Of a stretch of 64,000 nt of DNA, positions 45,665 to 54,012 are shown piece after piece. Numbering within the stretch: the stretch's first letter is position 1; the number at the start of each line of letters is the position of its first letter. The notes beneath the pieces were generated by a model. The model made no database searches, was not told the DNA's origin, and worked only from the letters and a program-made list of their open reading frames with translations. This stretch comes from Salinigranum marinum. Lineage in GTDB: Archaea > Halobacteriota > Halobacteria > Halobacteriales > Haloferacaceae. The stretch covers positions 2,911,398 through 2,975,397 of the forward strand of contig NZ_CP100461.1 of NCBI RefSeq assembly GCF_024228675.1, read 5' to 3'. The position numbers and the translations under genes are program-made.

Positions 45665-45814
45665 ATGGCGAGTTTCGACGCGGCCGAGGAACGGACGCTG
45701 AGCAAGCAGATCTGTATGCGGTGTAACGCACGGAACCCCCAGCGGGCGACGAGTTGCCGCAAGTGCGGCTACAAGAACCTGCGACCGAAGTCGAAAGAAC
45801 GGCGCGCGGCCTGA
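45665..45814 (+). CDS. rpl40e: 50S ribosomal protein L40e
   Basis: 49-residue zinc-finger ribosomal protein. Cys17, Cys20, Cys31 and Cys34 lie in [20 protein letters not shown] followed by [16 protein letters not shown], the standard L40e sequence. It binds the large subunit and occurs in Archaea and Eukarya, where it is fused to ubiquitin. It follows the thioredoxin gene on the same strand. Confidence 0.96.
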   Translation: MASFDAAEERTLSKQICMRCNARNPQRATSCRKCGYKNLRPKSKERRAA

Positions 45815-45886
45815 GCGGCCGCGCGCGGACGCACGCGGCCCGTCGCTGGTTCTCTTTCGGGGTTCGACCGGGCCGTCGTATGTCGG

Positions 45887-46510
45887 CTACTCGGGGTACT
45901 TCGGCTGGCGCAGTTCCGCGCGCGACAGCGCCCGCTCGATCACTCCCCGGACGGTGTCGTCGTCGGCGTAGAAGACGTCGCCGTGACCGGCGTACATCGC
46001 CGTGACCGAGTCGGGCAACAGCTCCAGCAGCGTCCGGAGGCTCTGGATGAGTCGTTCGCGTGACTGGCCCGCCATGTCCGTTCGGCCGAAGCTCCCGTCG
46101 TCGTACGCGCCGTCGTCGTAGACGACGACGTCGCCGCTGAACAGCCGTTCGTGCGAGAGGAGCGAGACGTGGTCGGCGGCGTGGCCGGGCGTGTACACCA
46201 CGTCGTACTCGTCGTCGCCCATGGCAAGCGTGTCGCCGTCTTCGAGTTCGTGGGTTCGGCGGGGGTGGTCGGCGTAGGCGTACAGGTCGGCGTCGAACGC
46301 GTCCAGCACCTCGTCGAGCCGGCCGACGTGATCGGAGTGCTGGTGGGTGAGCACCACCCGGTCGAGCGTCTCGGTGTGGGCGGCGACGACGTCGGCGACG
46401 CCCGGCATCGTCCCCGCGTCGACCAGCGTCGGCGTCTCGCCACCGACGAGATAGGCGTTGCAGGTGAACTGGTCGGCCTCGGCTGTGACCGTGACCACGT
46501 CGTCGTTCAT
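45887..46510 (-). CDS. Metallo-beta-lactamase-fold hydrolase
   Basis: 207-residue glyoxalase-II-like MBL protein. The metal motif is VVLTHQHSDHVGRLDEVL (His56, His58, Asp60, His61), with further ligands in VVYTPGHAADHVSLLS and RLFSGDVVVYDDG, and a last His in MYAGHGDVFY. All ligands are present, so it should be an active di-metal hydrolase. The substrate is unknown; hydroxyacylglutathione-type or thioester hydrolysis is possible. It converges on rpl40e (73 bp). Confidence 0.93.
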   Translation of the reverse strand: MNDDVVTVTAEADQFTCNAYLVGGETPTLVDAGTMPGVADVVAAHTETLDRVVLTHQHSDHVGRLDEVLDAFDADLYAYADHPRRTHELEDGDTLAMGDDEYDVVYTPGHAADHVSLLSHERLFSGDVVVYDDGAYDDGSFGRTDMAGQSRERLIQSLRTLLELLPDSVTAMYAGHGDVFYADDDTVRGVIERALSRAELRQPKYPE

Positions 46511-46608
46511 ACCCGGCCGTACGCCGCCCGACGGTTAAAAACCAGGAGGTCACCGTGTGAAAACGCCCGTATGGTTTTTCACGCGGTACTCCGTATGTTC
46601 GAGACGAG

Positions 46609-46791
46609 ATGGGGTTCGGAAGCTACGACGAGTCCGAACAGGAAAACCAGGAGATCGAAGCGGACTACGACGAGGAAGACGCCGAACAGACCGCGAGACA
46701 CGTCCACGATGGAACCGTGGAGTTCGACATCGGGGCGTCGAACGACGAACTGCTCGATCGGCTCAAAGACATCAAAGAGACGGACGAATGA
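46609..46791 (+). CDS. DUF5786-like miniprotein
   Basis: 60-residue, very acidic protein: MGFGSYDESEQENQEIEADY, then VEFDIGASNDELLDRLKDIK. I recall this as DUF5786, present in most haloarchaea. The C-terminal half is a conserved helix. It is probably cotranscribed with the DUF99 gene, which starts only 7 bp after its stop. Function unknown. Confidence 0.88.
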   Translation: MGFGSYDESEQENQEIEADYDEEDAEQTARHVHDGTVEFDIGASNDELLDRLKDIKETDE

Positions 46792-46798
46792 ACGGCCG

Positions 46799-47368
46799 GT
46801 GAAGCCCGGCGTCCGCGCGGTCGGCGTCGCCGCGTCCGACGGGGCGCGCGAGGGCGACCCGAGCGTGCTCTGTGGCGCAGTCGTGCGCGCCGACCGGGTC
46901 GCCGACGACTTCTCCTTCGCCGCCTGTACCGTCGGTGGAACCGACGCGACGACCGCCATCGAGTCGATCGTCGCCGATCTCGACCGCGAGGACGCCCGCT
47001 ACCTCCTCGTCTCGGGCGTGGCACCCGCCTGGTTCAACGTCGTCGATCTCTCGCGGCTCGCCGACCTCACGGAGCGTCCGGTGCTCTCGGTCTCCTTCGA
47101 GGAGAGCGCCGGCCTCGAACCCGCCCTCCGCGAGGCGTTCGACGGCGACGCGCTCGACCGACGGCTCGGGACGTACCGGGCCCTCCCGCCGCGCCGTCGC
47201 GTCGACGTGAACGACGAGACCGTCTTCGTCCGCGCGGTCGGGTGTGACGACGACGAGGCCGCCCGTCTCGTCCGGGCGTTCACCCCCGAAGGTGGGCGGC
47301 CCGAACCGCTTCGCGTCGCGCGACTGGCCGCACGGGGGGCGCGACGGTGGCACGAGCGAAGTGGGTGA
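46799..47368 (+). CDS. DUF99 protein (endonuclease V-related)
   Basis: 189 residues from a GTG start seven bases after the DUF5786-like stop. The sequence KPGVRAVGVAASDGAREGDP followed by VADDFSFAACTVGGTDATTA matches the DUF99/UPF0215 family, which shares the RNase-H-like fold of endonuclease V; a family member has been described as acting on deoxyuridine DNA. LLVSGVAPAWFNVVDLSRLA and RPVLSVSFEESAGLEPALRE are typical. It lies upstream of a uracil-DNA glycosylase gene, which fits a role in uracil repair, but this link is inference. Confidence 0.88.
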   Translation: MKPGVRAVGVAASDGAREGDPSVLCGAVVRADRVADDFSFAACTVGGTDATTAIESIVADLDREDARYLLVSGVAPAWFNVVDLSRLADLTERPVLSVSFEESAGLEPALREAFDGDALDRRLGTYRALPPRRRVDVNDETVFVRAVGCDDDEAARLVRAFTPEGGRPEPLRVARLAARGARRWHERSG

Positions 47369-47403
47369 GCGATCCGCGCGACTGCTCGGCCACAACGGTC
47401 GGG

Positions 47404-47409
47404 GTTAAG
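47404..47409 (+). promoter_or_regulatory. TATA-like element of the UDG gene
   Basis: GTTAAG lies 23 bases before the ATG at 47433 and selects that start over the ATG/GTG-like codons upstream. Confidence 0.55.
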
Positions 47410-47432
47410 TGCGCGTAGGACCGCGGTCCGGC

Positions 47433-48053
47433 ATGGACACAGAGCCCGGTGTCGAGTTCGACGGGCGGTGCGTCACGGCGTGCGAGCGCTGCCCCGACCT
47501 CGTCGACTCCCGGAGCCGAATCGTCAACGGGGTCGGTCCCGACGACGCCGACGTAGTGTTCGTCGGCGAGGGCCCCGGCGCGACCGAGGACGAGGAGGGC
47601 GAACCGTTCGTCGGCCGGTCGGGGAGCGTCCTCGACGAGGCGCTCCGCGACGCCGGTCTCGCTCGGAGCAGCGTCCGTATCACCAACTGCGTGCGCTGTC
47701 GCCCGCCCGACAACCGCGACCCGACGACCGAGGAGTTGGCGAACTGCCGCGGCTTCCTCGAAGCCGAACTGCGGACGGTCGACCCCGACGTGGTCGTCAC
47801 CCTCGGGAAGGTGCCCTCACAGCACCTGCTCGGCCGGTCGGTCGCCGTGACGAAGGAGGCCGGGAGCGTCCACGACCTCCGAGTCGACGACACCTCGCTC
47901 CGCCTCCTCGTGTCGGTCCACCCCGCAGCGACGCTGTACGACCGGAGTCAGCGCGAGGGCTTCTTCGAGACGATCGCCGCGGCCGCACGGTTGGGCGGCG
48001 TCGACGTCGACGGGTCCGACGGCGGGGGGCAGGCGAGCCTCGGCGACTTCTGA
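47433..48053 (+). CDS. udg: Uracil-DNA glycosylase, family 4 type
   Basis: 206-residue base-excision enzyme that removes uracil from DNA. The Fe-S cysteines lie in CVTACERCPDLVDSR (Cys17, Cys20) and in ITNCVRCRPPDNRDPTTEEL followed by ANC. Motif A is VFVGEGPGATEDEEGEPFVG and motif B is LLVSVHPAATLYDRSQREGF. The acidic Gly-rich tail ends QASLGDF. The DUF99 gene is its immediate upstream neighbour. Confidence 0.94.
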   Translation: MDTEPGVEFDGRCVTACERCPDLVDSRSRIVNGVGPDDADVVFVGEGPGATEDEEGEPFVGRSGSVLDEALRDAGLARSSVRITNCVRCRPPDNRDPTTEELANCRGFLEAELRTVDPDVVVTLGKVPSQHLLGRSVAVTKEAGSVHDLRVDDTSLRLLVSVHPAATLYDRSQREGFFETIAAAARLGGVDVDGSDGGGQASLGDF

Positions 48054-48083
48054 TCCAGGTCGGGGGTCAGCCCACGTCGGGAG

Positions 48084-48818
48084 TCAGCCCGCGTCGATTC
48101 GCTCGCCCCGACGGTCGTCGACCGCGGTCCGTTCGCGCCGACGCTCGGCCGCGCGGTCGTGCTCTGTGAGGTGGGCGTAGAGGTCGGTCACCGTCTTCAG
48201 CCCGACGAGCAGGACGAGCGCGGCGACCGGCGCGCCGACCGCCGTGACAACGAACGCGCCGAAGACGATGGTGAGGTGGAGGACGACCACCCGGCGGTAG
48301 GGCTCTTTCATCTGGACGCCGGGCGAGGTGGCGCGGTACTCCTCGTTCCCGACGAAGTTCACGAGGAACGACCCGGCGTGGCTCACCACCATCCCGAGCA
48401 CCCCGGCGAGGATCGTCGCGAGGGCGAGCCCGCCGGAGCCGGGTGCGGGCGCGAACAGCGTGAAGACGAAGGCGCCGTGGACGAGCCAGAAGATCCCGTA
48501 GTGCATGACGAAGAAGCCGGCGACGGAGCCGTTTTCGGGGTAGAGGTGGAGGCCCTCGACCGGCTCCGCGGGGCCGGAGAGGTCGACCTGCCGGCCGTTG
48601 ACCGTTGCGGTGAAGCCGTCGGGAACCGCCGACCCGGACGCGAGCAGGATCTTCGGGACGTTCAACGCGCCGATGACCCCGCTTTCGAACCAGTAGATGA
48701 CGAGGATCGTCGAGAGGCTCCACCCCAAGAAGGCGACGCCGACGAGGGGGACGAGGTTGACCGCGACGAGGCCTGCGACGGCCAGCGACGACGACGTTCC
48801 GGATGGGCGCAGGCGCAT
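48084..48818 (-). CDS. DUF6498-like membrane protein
   Basis: 244 residues with about six helices. Segments include GLVAVNLVPLVGVAFLGWSL, TILVIYWFESGVIGALNVPK, FFVMHYGIFWLVHGAFVFTL and VAALVLLVGLKTVTDLYAHL. The family, which I recall as DUF6498, has the conserved W-F-E at the second helix and HYG-F-W-H-G-F at the fourth. It has no signal peptide or enzyme motif that I can assign. Converges on udg with 30 bp between stops. Confidence 0.85.
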   Translation of the reverse strand: MRLRPSGTSSSLAVAGLVAVNLVPLVGVAFLGWSLSTILVIYWFESGVIGALNVPKILLASGSAVPDGFTATVNGRQVDLSGPAEPVEGLHLYPENGSVAGFFVMHYGIFWLVHGAFVFTLFAPAPGSGGLALATILAGVLGMVVSHAGSFLVNFVGNEEYRATSPGVQMKEPYRRVVVLHLTIVFGAFVVTAVGAPVAALVLLVGLKTVTDLYAHLTEHDRAAERRRERTAVDDRRGERIDAG

Positions 48819-49017
48819 GGCCGAGGAAGGCTCCGGAGGGAGATAATCGTTGTCCGGAGAGGGTCAGACATCGGAGCAGGACGCCGACCGTCGCCGGTGG
48901 CGCGCGAGTCGCGGTCCGCGATCTGCGGCCAGTCGCCCGAGGCGGCGTTCGAGCGTGTTCGGCCGTGAGCGTCGCGGGAACGGAAACGCACTTGAGCGCG
49001 ACTGTCGAACGGCTCGT

Positions 49018-49686
49018 ATGAGCACATCGGAAGCCGCCGGAGCCGACGAGACCCTCGCGTCCGTGGTCATCGTCGACTACGGCCTCGGGAACCTCCGCTC
49101 GGCGATGCGCGGGCTCGAACGCGCGGGGGCCGACGTGACGATCTCCGCGGACCCGGCGACGTTCGACGATGCCGACGGCATCGTCCTCCCGGGAGTCGGC
49201 GCGTTCAGCGAGGGGATGGAGAACGCGGGGCCGTTCCGCGAGGCACTCGCCGACGCCGCCGACGCCGGGACGCCCGTCTTCGGTATCTGTCTCGGGATGC
49301 AGATGCTCCTGACGTCGAGCGAGGAAGCCGACCACGCCGGCGAGGGCGAAGTCGAGGGGCTGGACTTCGTCCCCGGCCGGAACGTCCGGTTCGACGAAGG
49401 GCAGAAGGTACCGCACATGGGCTGGAACGAACTCCAAGTTCGGAGAGAGCACCCGATCGTCGAGGGGGTCGACGGGGGGTACGCCTACTTCGTCCACTCG
49501 TACTACGCCGCGCCCGACGACCCCGAGAGCGTGGTCGCCACCACCGACTACGGGGTGACGTTCCCCGCCGTCGTGACCAATCGCGAGGGGAACGTCTTCG
49601 GGACGCAGTTTCACCCCGAGAAGTCCGGCGAGACGGGGCTTCGGATCCTCCGGAACTTCGTCGAACTCTGCGCCGAGACGGAGTGA
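49018..49686 (+). CDS. hisH: Imidazole glycerol phosphate synthase glutaminase subunit
   Basis: 222-residue class I glutaminase that supplies ammonia to HisF in histidine synthesis. The nucleophile is Cys91 in PVFGICLGMQMLLTSSEE. FGTQFHPEKSGETGLRILRN carries the His and Glu. The N-terminal VVIVDYGLGNLRSAMRGLER and KVPHMGWNELQ are HisH signatures. hisF is not in the window. After it lies a 345 bp gap that holds dispersed-element copy B. Confidence 0.96.
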   Translation: MSTSEAAGADETLASVVIVDYGLGNLRSAMRGLERAGADVTISADPATFDDADGIVLPGVGAFSEGMENAGPFREALADAADAGTPVFGICLGMQMLLTSSEEADHAGEGEVEGLDFVPGRNVRFDEGQKVPHMGWNELQVRREHPIVEGVDGGYAYFVHSYYAAPDDPESVVATTDYGVTFPAVVTNREGNVFGTQFHPEKSGETGLRILRNFVELCAETE

Positions 49687-49828
49687 GACGAGAGCGGCCG
49701 TCGCTGCGTGGAACCGTCCGGCGGGCGGGGTGCGGAGATCGTTCACCGACGGACGGTCTGCAGTGAATCGCCCTGGGAGCGGGGTGAAACGAGTCCACCC
49801 GACGGCCGGCTCTCGCCTGCGGTGCGGT

Positions 49829-49945
49829 GGCGCGCGAGGAGCGAGCGAACGGAGTGAGCGGGTGACCGCGCGAGGGATGAGCGACCGAGCGATCGCAGGG
49901 AGCGATGGAGCGAATCGGCTGGGGAGGAGGTGGCGGAACCACCCT
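49829..49945 (+). repeat. Dispersed intergenic element, copy B
   Basis: GCGCGCGAGGAGCGAGCGAA, a purine-rich tract, GCGCGAGGGATGAGCGACCG, then AGCGAATCGGCTGGGGAGGA and GGTGGCGGAACCACC. It shares the end segment AATCGGCTGGGGAGG with copies A and C, and the GGTGG..CCACC arms at its right end form a hairpin. It lies in the 345 bp gap 49687-50031, which has no visible gene. Confidence 0.72.
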
Positions 49946-50031
49946 GGCGCCCGCTTGACGACCGGACGCGCTATCGCTCACACGACGACCGGACCGGGAG
50001 TTATCCGGGTGGCCCGCGTGCTGTGACACGC

Positions 50032-51402
50032 ATGACGACAGCGGGGGACACGGGGGCGGTCGACGAACGCGACGGCCGAGACGACCGAGCCGGCGACGAC
50101 GAACCAGAAACAGGAACCGAAGTCCGAGAGCGCCACGTCGTGACGGTCTTTCTCCGCAACGGGGGCGAGGTGTTGCTCCTCCGGCGGAGCGACGAGGTGG
50201 GCACCTACGCCGGGCTGTGGGGTGGCGTCTCGGGCTACGCCGAGGGCGACCCCGACGCGGCGGCCCGGTGGGAGATCGACGAGGAGACCGGGCTGGGCGA
50301 CGCCGTGACGCTCGTGCGGCGCGGGGATCCCGTCGCGTTCACCGACGGGACGCTCGGGATCCACTGGGTCGTCCACCCGTTCCTGTTCGACTGCACGGAG
50401 CGGGCGGTCGACCCGAACGAGGAGGTGCGAGCGACGACGTGGGTGCCACCGACGGTGATCCTGCGCGGGGAGACCGTCCCCGAACTGTGGACCGCCTACG
50501 ACCGCGTGCGGCCGACCGTCGGATCGGTGGCGGCCGACACGGAACACGGCTCGGCGTGGCTCTCACTGCGGGCGCTGGAGGTGCTCCGAGACGAGGCGGG
50601 ACGCCGAGCGGCCGGGCGCGGGACCGACTGCGAGCCCGAGGGACCGGACGGCTGGGACGCGGTGGCGGCGACCGCACGGGAGTTACTCGACGCGCGGCCG
50701 AGCATGGCCGCCCTGGCGAACCGGGTGAACCGCGCGATGAGCGACGCCGACGAGGAGACGGCGGCCGCGGTCGAACGCGCCGCCCACGCCGGCATCGGAC
50801 GCGCGCTCGACGCCGACCGGGAGGCGGCGGCGGCGGCCGCGGAGCGGGTCGCCGGCGAGACCGTGCTCACGCTCTCGCGCTCCGGGACCGTCGAGCGGGC
50901 GCTCTCGTCGACCTCCTCCGGGCCGAACCGCGTCTACGTGGCGGAATCACGCCCCGCCCGCGAGGGCGTCGGCGTCGCCGAACGGCTCGCCAGCGAGGGC
51001 GTCGCCGTGACGGTCGTCACCGACGCGGCGGTCGCGCACGTGCTCGCCGAGCGGGCGATCGACAGGGTGGTCGTCGGCGCGGACACCCTCTTGCCCGACG
51101 GGAGCGTTCTCAACAAGACCGGCACCCGCGGGGCGGCCATCGCGGCCGCGAACGAGGGCGTCCCCGTCGACGCCGTCGCGGCGGCGGACAAGATCGCGAC
51201 GGCGGCGACCGTCGCCGGCGAGACCGGCCCCGGCGAAGCGGTGTACGACGGCGACGCCGCGATCGACGTGGAGAACCCGACGTTCGACCACACGCCCGCG
51301 GCGTTCGTGACGGGCGTCGTGACCGAGCGCGCCGTCCTCGACGCCGACGAGGTGTCGGAGGTGGCCGACGAGTATCGAGCGCTGTCGGCGTGGCAGGGGT
51401 GA
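50032..51402 (+). CDS. NUDIX hydrolase fused to an eIF2B-like domain
   Basis: 456 residues. The N-terminal NUDIX domain (about 35-190) has the box GYAEGDPDAAARWEIDEETG, in which the usual Arg before Glu is Trp but the metal-binding acids remain. The C-terminal half (about 215-456) is an eIF2B-alpha/beta/delta or ribose-1,5-bisphosphate isomerase fold, with TVLTLSRSGTVERALSSTSS and VVGADTLLPDGSVLNKTGTR. The catalytic Cys of the isomerase (expected where SRSGT stands) is missing, although the Asp region GADTLLPDG is kept. A TTATCC element lies about 33 bp before the ATG. Role unknown; nucleotide-sugar sensing is a guess. Confidence 0.9.
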   Translation: MTTAGDTGAVDERDGRDDRAGDDEPETGTEVRERHVVTVFLRNGGEVLLLRRSDEVGTYAGLWGGVSGYAEGDPDAAARWEIDEETGLGDAVTLVRRGDPVAFTDGTLGIHWVVHPFLFDCTERAVDPNEEVRATTWVPPTVILRGETVPELWTAYDRVRPTVGSVAADTEHGSAWLSLRALEVLRDEAGRRAAGRGTDCEPEGPDGWDAVAATARELLDARPSMAALANRVNRAMSDADEETAAAVERAAHAGIGRALDADREAAAAAAERVAGETVLTLSRSGTVERALSSTSSGPNRVYVAESRPAREGVGVAERLASEGVAVTVVTDAAVAHVLAERAIDRVVVGADTLLPDGSVLNKTGTRGAAIAAANEGVPVDAVAAADKIATAATVAGETGPGEAVYDGDAAIDVENPTFDHTPAAFVTGVVTERAVLDADEVSEVADEYRALSAWQG

Positions 51403-51538
51403 GCAGCGGAGCACCGAAATCGGTGGACCCGGCTGGATGCCGGTGGACACGACTGCTGAGGGGTCACGGCCGAACGGAACAGAACGGAACGGGCATCACC
51501 CGACGGCCTTTTGCCACCGACCCGAGAAATGAGCGATC

Positions 51539-52342
51539 ATGAGAGCCATCACCCTCGGTCCCGCGGGGACGTACTCCCACCGGGCCGCGCGGGCGGTCGC
51601 CGACGAGATCGAGTTCACCGAATCGGTCACGTCCATCGTCGAGGCGGTCGCCGACGGGACATACGAGCGCGGCGTCGTCCCGATCGAGAACAGCATCGAG
51701 GGTTCGGTCACCGAGAGTCTCGACGCCCTGGCGGAGTACGAGGTCGCTGTGACACAGGAGATCGTCACGCCGATTCGCCACGCGCTGTTGGCGCAGGGGC
51801 CCGACTTCTCGGTCGTGGCGAGCCACTCGCAGGCGCTGGCGCAGTGTCGCACCTACCTGGAGACGGAGTACCCCGACGTCAGCCTCGAAGCGGTGGCCTC
51901 GACCGCCCGCGGCGTCGAGCGGGCGCGGGAGGACCCGACGGTCGCGGGCATCGGGCATCCGGACAACGCGGGCGGCGAACTCCAGATCCTGGCCGAGGAC
52001 ATCCAGGACCGCTCGTCGAACGCGACGCGCTTCCTGGTCGTCGCGCCGCAGTCCGAGCGGTCCGAGGCCGGCGGCAAGAGCTCCATCGTCGTCTACCCGA
52101 ACGCCAACTACCCCGGCCTCCTGCTCGAACTGCTGGAGGCGTTCGCCGAGCGCGATATCAACCTCTCGCGCATCGAGTCGCGGCCGTCGGGGAACCGGCT
52201 GGGCGACTACCTGTTCCACATCGACTTCGAGGCGGGCCTCTACGAGGAGCGCACGGCCGAGGCGCTCGCGGCGGTCGAGGAGATCGCCGCGAAAGGGTGG
52301 GTCCGAACGCTCGGCTCGTACGACTCGCGCCACGTCGTCTGA
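51539..52342 (+). CDS. pheA: Prephenate dehydratase
   Basis: 267-residue enzyme that converts prephenate to phenylpyruvate. The catalytic domain starts MRAITLGPAGTYSHRAARAV; GVVPIENSIEGSVTESLDAL and RSSNATRFLVVAPQ (with the T-R-F catalytic motif) are intact. A C-terminal ACT domain (GLLLELLEAFAERDINLSRI) allows feedback inhibition by phenylalanine. No chorismate mutase is fused. The ATG at 51539 overlaps a base with the preceding GAT but is the only start giving MRAITLG. Confidence 0.95.
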   Translation: MRAITLGPAGTYSHRAARAVADEIEFTESVTSIVEAVADGTYERGVVPIENSIEGSVTESLDALAEYEVAVTQEIVTPIRHALLAQGPDFSVVASHSQALAQCRTYLETEYPDVSLEAVASTARGVERAREDPTVAGIGHPDNAGGELQILAEDIQDRSSNATRFLVVAPQSERSEAGGKSSIVVYPNANYPGLLLELLEAFAERDINLSRIESRPSGNRLGDYLFHIDFEAGLYEERTAEALAAVEEIAAKGWVRTLGSYDSRHVV

Positions 52343-52624
52343 GCGGGGCGGACGGGTCCTGCGTGTGACCCGGGATCGACTCGTCGATCGGTGTCTGGTC
52401 AGCGGACGGATACCGGAGCGAACGCTGAAGTGCCGTCAGCAGCGCAGCCGACGGGGATGCGACGCAGGCGAGACGAGCGCGTGAGCGCCAAGGCGGTGAG
52501 GTCGGTCGCTGATCGTTCACTCTCGTGCGCCGACCGTGATCGGCCGGGTGGGCGTGACACGGCTCTGCCCGACGGTCGAACCCGGGTAACGCTCAAATCC
52601 GTCGCCCACGTACCGACAGATGTG

Positions 52625-53050
52625 ATGCCCGACAGACCGAACCCATTCGAGGATATCGAACGGTTCTTCGAGCGCATGAACCGGAGCTTCGGCGACGTGG
52701 GGGTGAGCCCGCGGCTCCACGAGGTGGCCGTCGACGTCGCGGAGACGGACACGGAGATCGTCGTCACGGCCGACCTCCCCGGCTTCGAGACCGAAGAGGT
52801 CACCATCTCCCTGTCCGAGCGCGACCTCACCGTCGAGGCCGACCACGAGGAGGAAGTCGAAGCGCGCGAGGACGCCCGGTACGTCCGCCGCGAGCGGACC
52901 CACCGGCGACTGTCGCGGACCGTACGGCTCCCGGACGCAGTCGACGAGGACGCCGCGACCGCCGAGTACCGCAACGGCGTCCTCACCGTGACGCTCCCGC
53001 GCGAGACGGTCGAAGCCGAGGACGATACCCACACGATCGACATCAGCTGA
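52625..53050 (+). CDS. Small heat-shock protein (Hsp20)
   Basis: 141-residue alpha-crystallin protein. The N-terminal arm (FEDIERFFERMNRSFGDVGV) is followed by the ACD: EIVVTADLPGFETEEVTISL, LTVEADHEEEVEAREDARYV and RTVRLPDAVDEDAATAEYRN, then GVLTVTLPRETVE. The usual C-terminal I-x-I is absent; it ends DDTHTIDIS. It is the first of two tandem Hsp20 genes. The 282 bp before it hold no visible gene. Confidence 0.94.
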   Translation: MPDRPNPFEDIERFFERMNRSFGDVGVSPRLHEVAVDVAETDTEIVVTADLPGFETEEVTISLSERDLTVEADHEEEVEAREDARYVRRERTHRRLSRTVRLPDAVDEDAATAEYRNGVLTVTLPRETVEAEDDTHTIDIS

Positions 53051-53256
53051 CGCCGCCGCGTGGCGGGTGGAGCGCATCCCGAAGCCGGACCGGTCGGCGG
53101 GTCGTCGAGCCGACGCCGGCGGGTGTCGGGCCGGGCGCGGCGTCCGGCCGCCCGATCGGCTCGACGATCGGTGACAGACACCCGACACCGCTATTCGTCC
53201 GGAAAGCCGAAGTAGCGACCGTCTAGCGTGCGAATACCCATCACATGTCCTACAAT

Positions 53257-53266
53257 CTTTAATATT
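53257..53266 (+). promoter_or_regulatory. AT-rich promoter of the second Hsp20 gene
   Basis: CTTTAATATT ends 32 bases before the ATG at 53299. It is the strongest AT-rich promoter in this part, set in a larger AT-rich patch, so a short 5' leader of about 8 bases is likely. A heat-shock factor site cannot be recognised. Confidence 0.6.
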
Positions 53267-53298
53267 TCAGACGGCGTCTTAGCGTTCGATCCACAGTG

Positions 53299-53784
53299 AT
53301 GCGAGGTACCAACTTCGGTGACGACGCGTTCGACTTCCGATCGATGTTCGAGCGCATGAACCGCCAGTTCGAGGAAATGAACCGCCAGTTCTCCCAGTTC
53401 GCGGAGTCGACACCCGCGCTGGAGTCCGGCACGTCGCTCCCGGCCGTGATGAGCCAGGGCGGGATGCGGATCGACGTGGCCGACCACGACGACGAGATCG
53501 TCGTCACGGCTGACCTCCCCGGCTTCGAGAAAGCGGAGATCGACCTCTCGATCGCGGGCGGGGCGCTGACGATCCGTGCCGACCGCGATGTCGACGCCGA
53601 ACACGAGTCCGAGAACTACGTCCGCCGCGAACGACGCCGCCACTCCGTCCGCCGGACCGTCTCGCTCCCCGCGGCGGTCCGCGAGGCCGAGGCCGCCGCG
53701 TCGTACACGAACGGCGTCCTCACCGTGACGCTCCCCAAGGAGTCCGTCGCGGACGACGACAGCCACCACATCGACGTCGAGTAA
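53299..53784 (+). CDS. Small heat-shock protein (Hsp20)
   Basis: 161-residue alpha-crystallin protein, longer than its upstream paralogue. The N-terminal arm repeats the pattern FERMNRQFEEMNRQFSQFAE, then the ACD has EIVVTADLPGFEKAEIDLSI and RTVSLPAAVREAEAAASYTN, then GVLTVTLPKESVADDDSHHI. It shares the block ADLPGFE..EI with the gene at 52625, so the pair is a tandem duplication that has diverged mostly in the arm. It has its own promoter at 53257. Confidence 0.94.
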   Translation: MRGTNFGDDAFDFRSMFERMNRQFEEMNRQFSQFAESTPALESGTSLPAVMSQGGMRIDVADHDDEIVVTADLPGFEKAEIDLSIAGGALTIRADRDVDAEHESENYVRRERRRHSVRRTVSLPAAVREAEAAASYTNGVLTVTLPKESVADDDSHHIDVE

Positions 53785-53847
53785 GCGACCCGCCGACGCG
53801 ACCGTCGTCGCGCCAGATCGCCGCCCGGGGTCGGTGACCGCGGACCG

Positions 53848-53925
53848 TTCACTTCGTCTCGTCTCCGTCTCCCCCGTTTCGCTTTTCATCTTCGTCCGTC
53901 TTCGTCCGCCTTCGTCCGTCTTTGG
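53848..53925. repeat. Pyrimidine-rich tract with 10 bp repeat
   Basis: After the Hsp20 gene comes a nearly pure T/C tract with three copies of TTCGTCCGTC or TTCGTCCGCC at 53891-53920. On the plus strand such U-rich stretches can end transcription, so it may serve as the Hsp20 terminator. The following 80 bp to the oxidase-like gene show nothing further. Confidence 0.5.
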
Positions 53926-54012
53926 ACGCAGGTTCGTCCGGCGTCGGTTCCGCTTCCCGCCGCGCTGGAATCACCGGCCCGTCTTTTGTTCGTCCCGTCG
54001 AAACGAGTTCGT

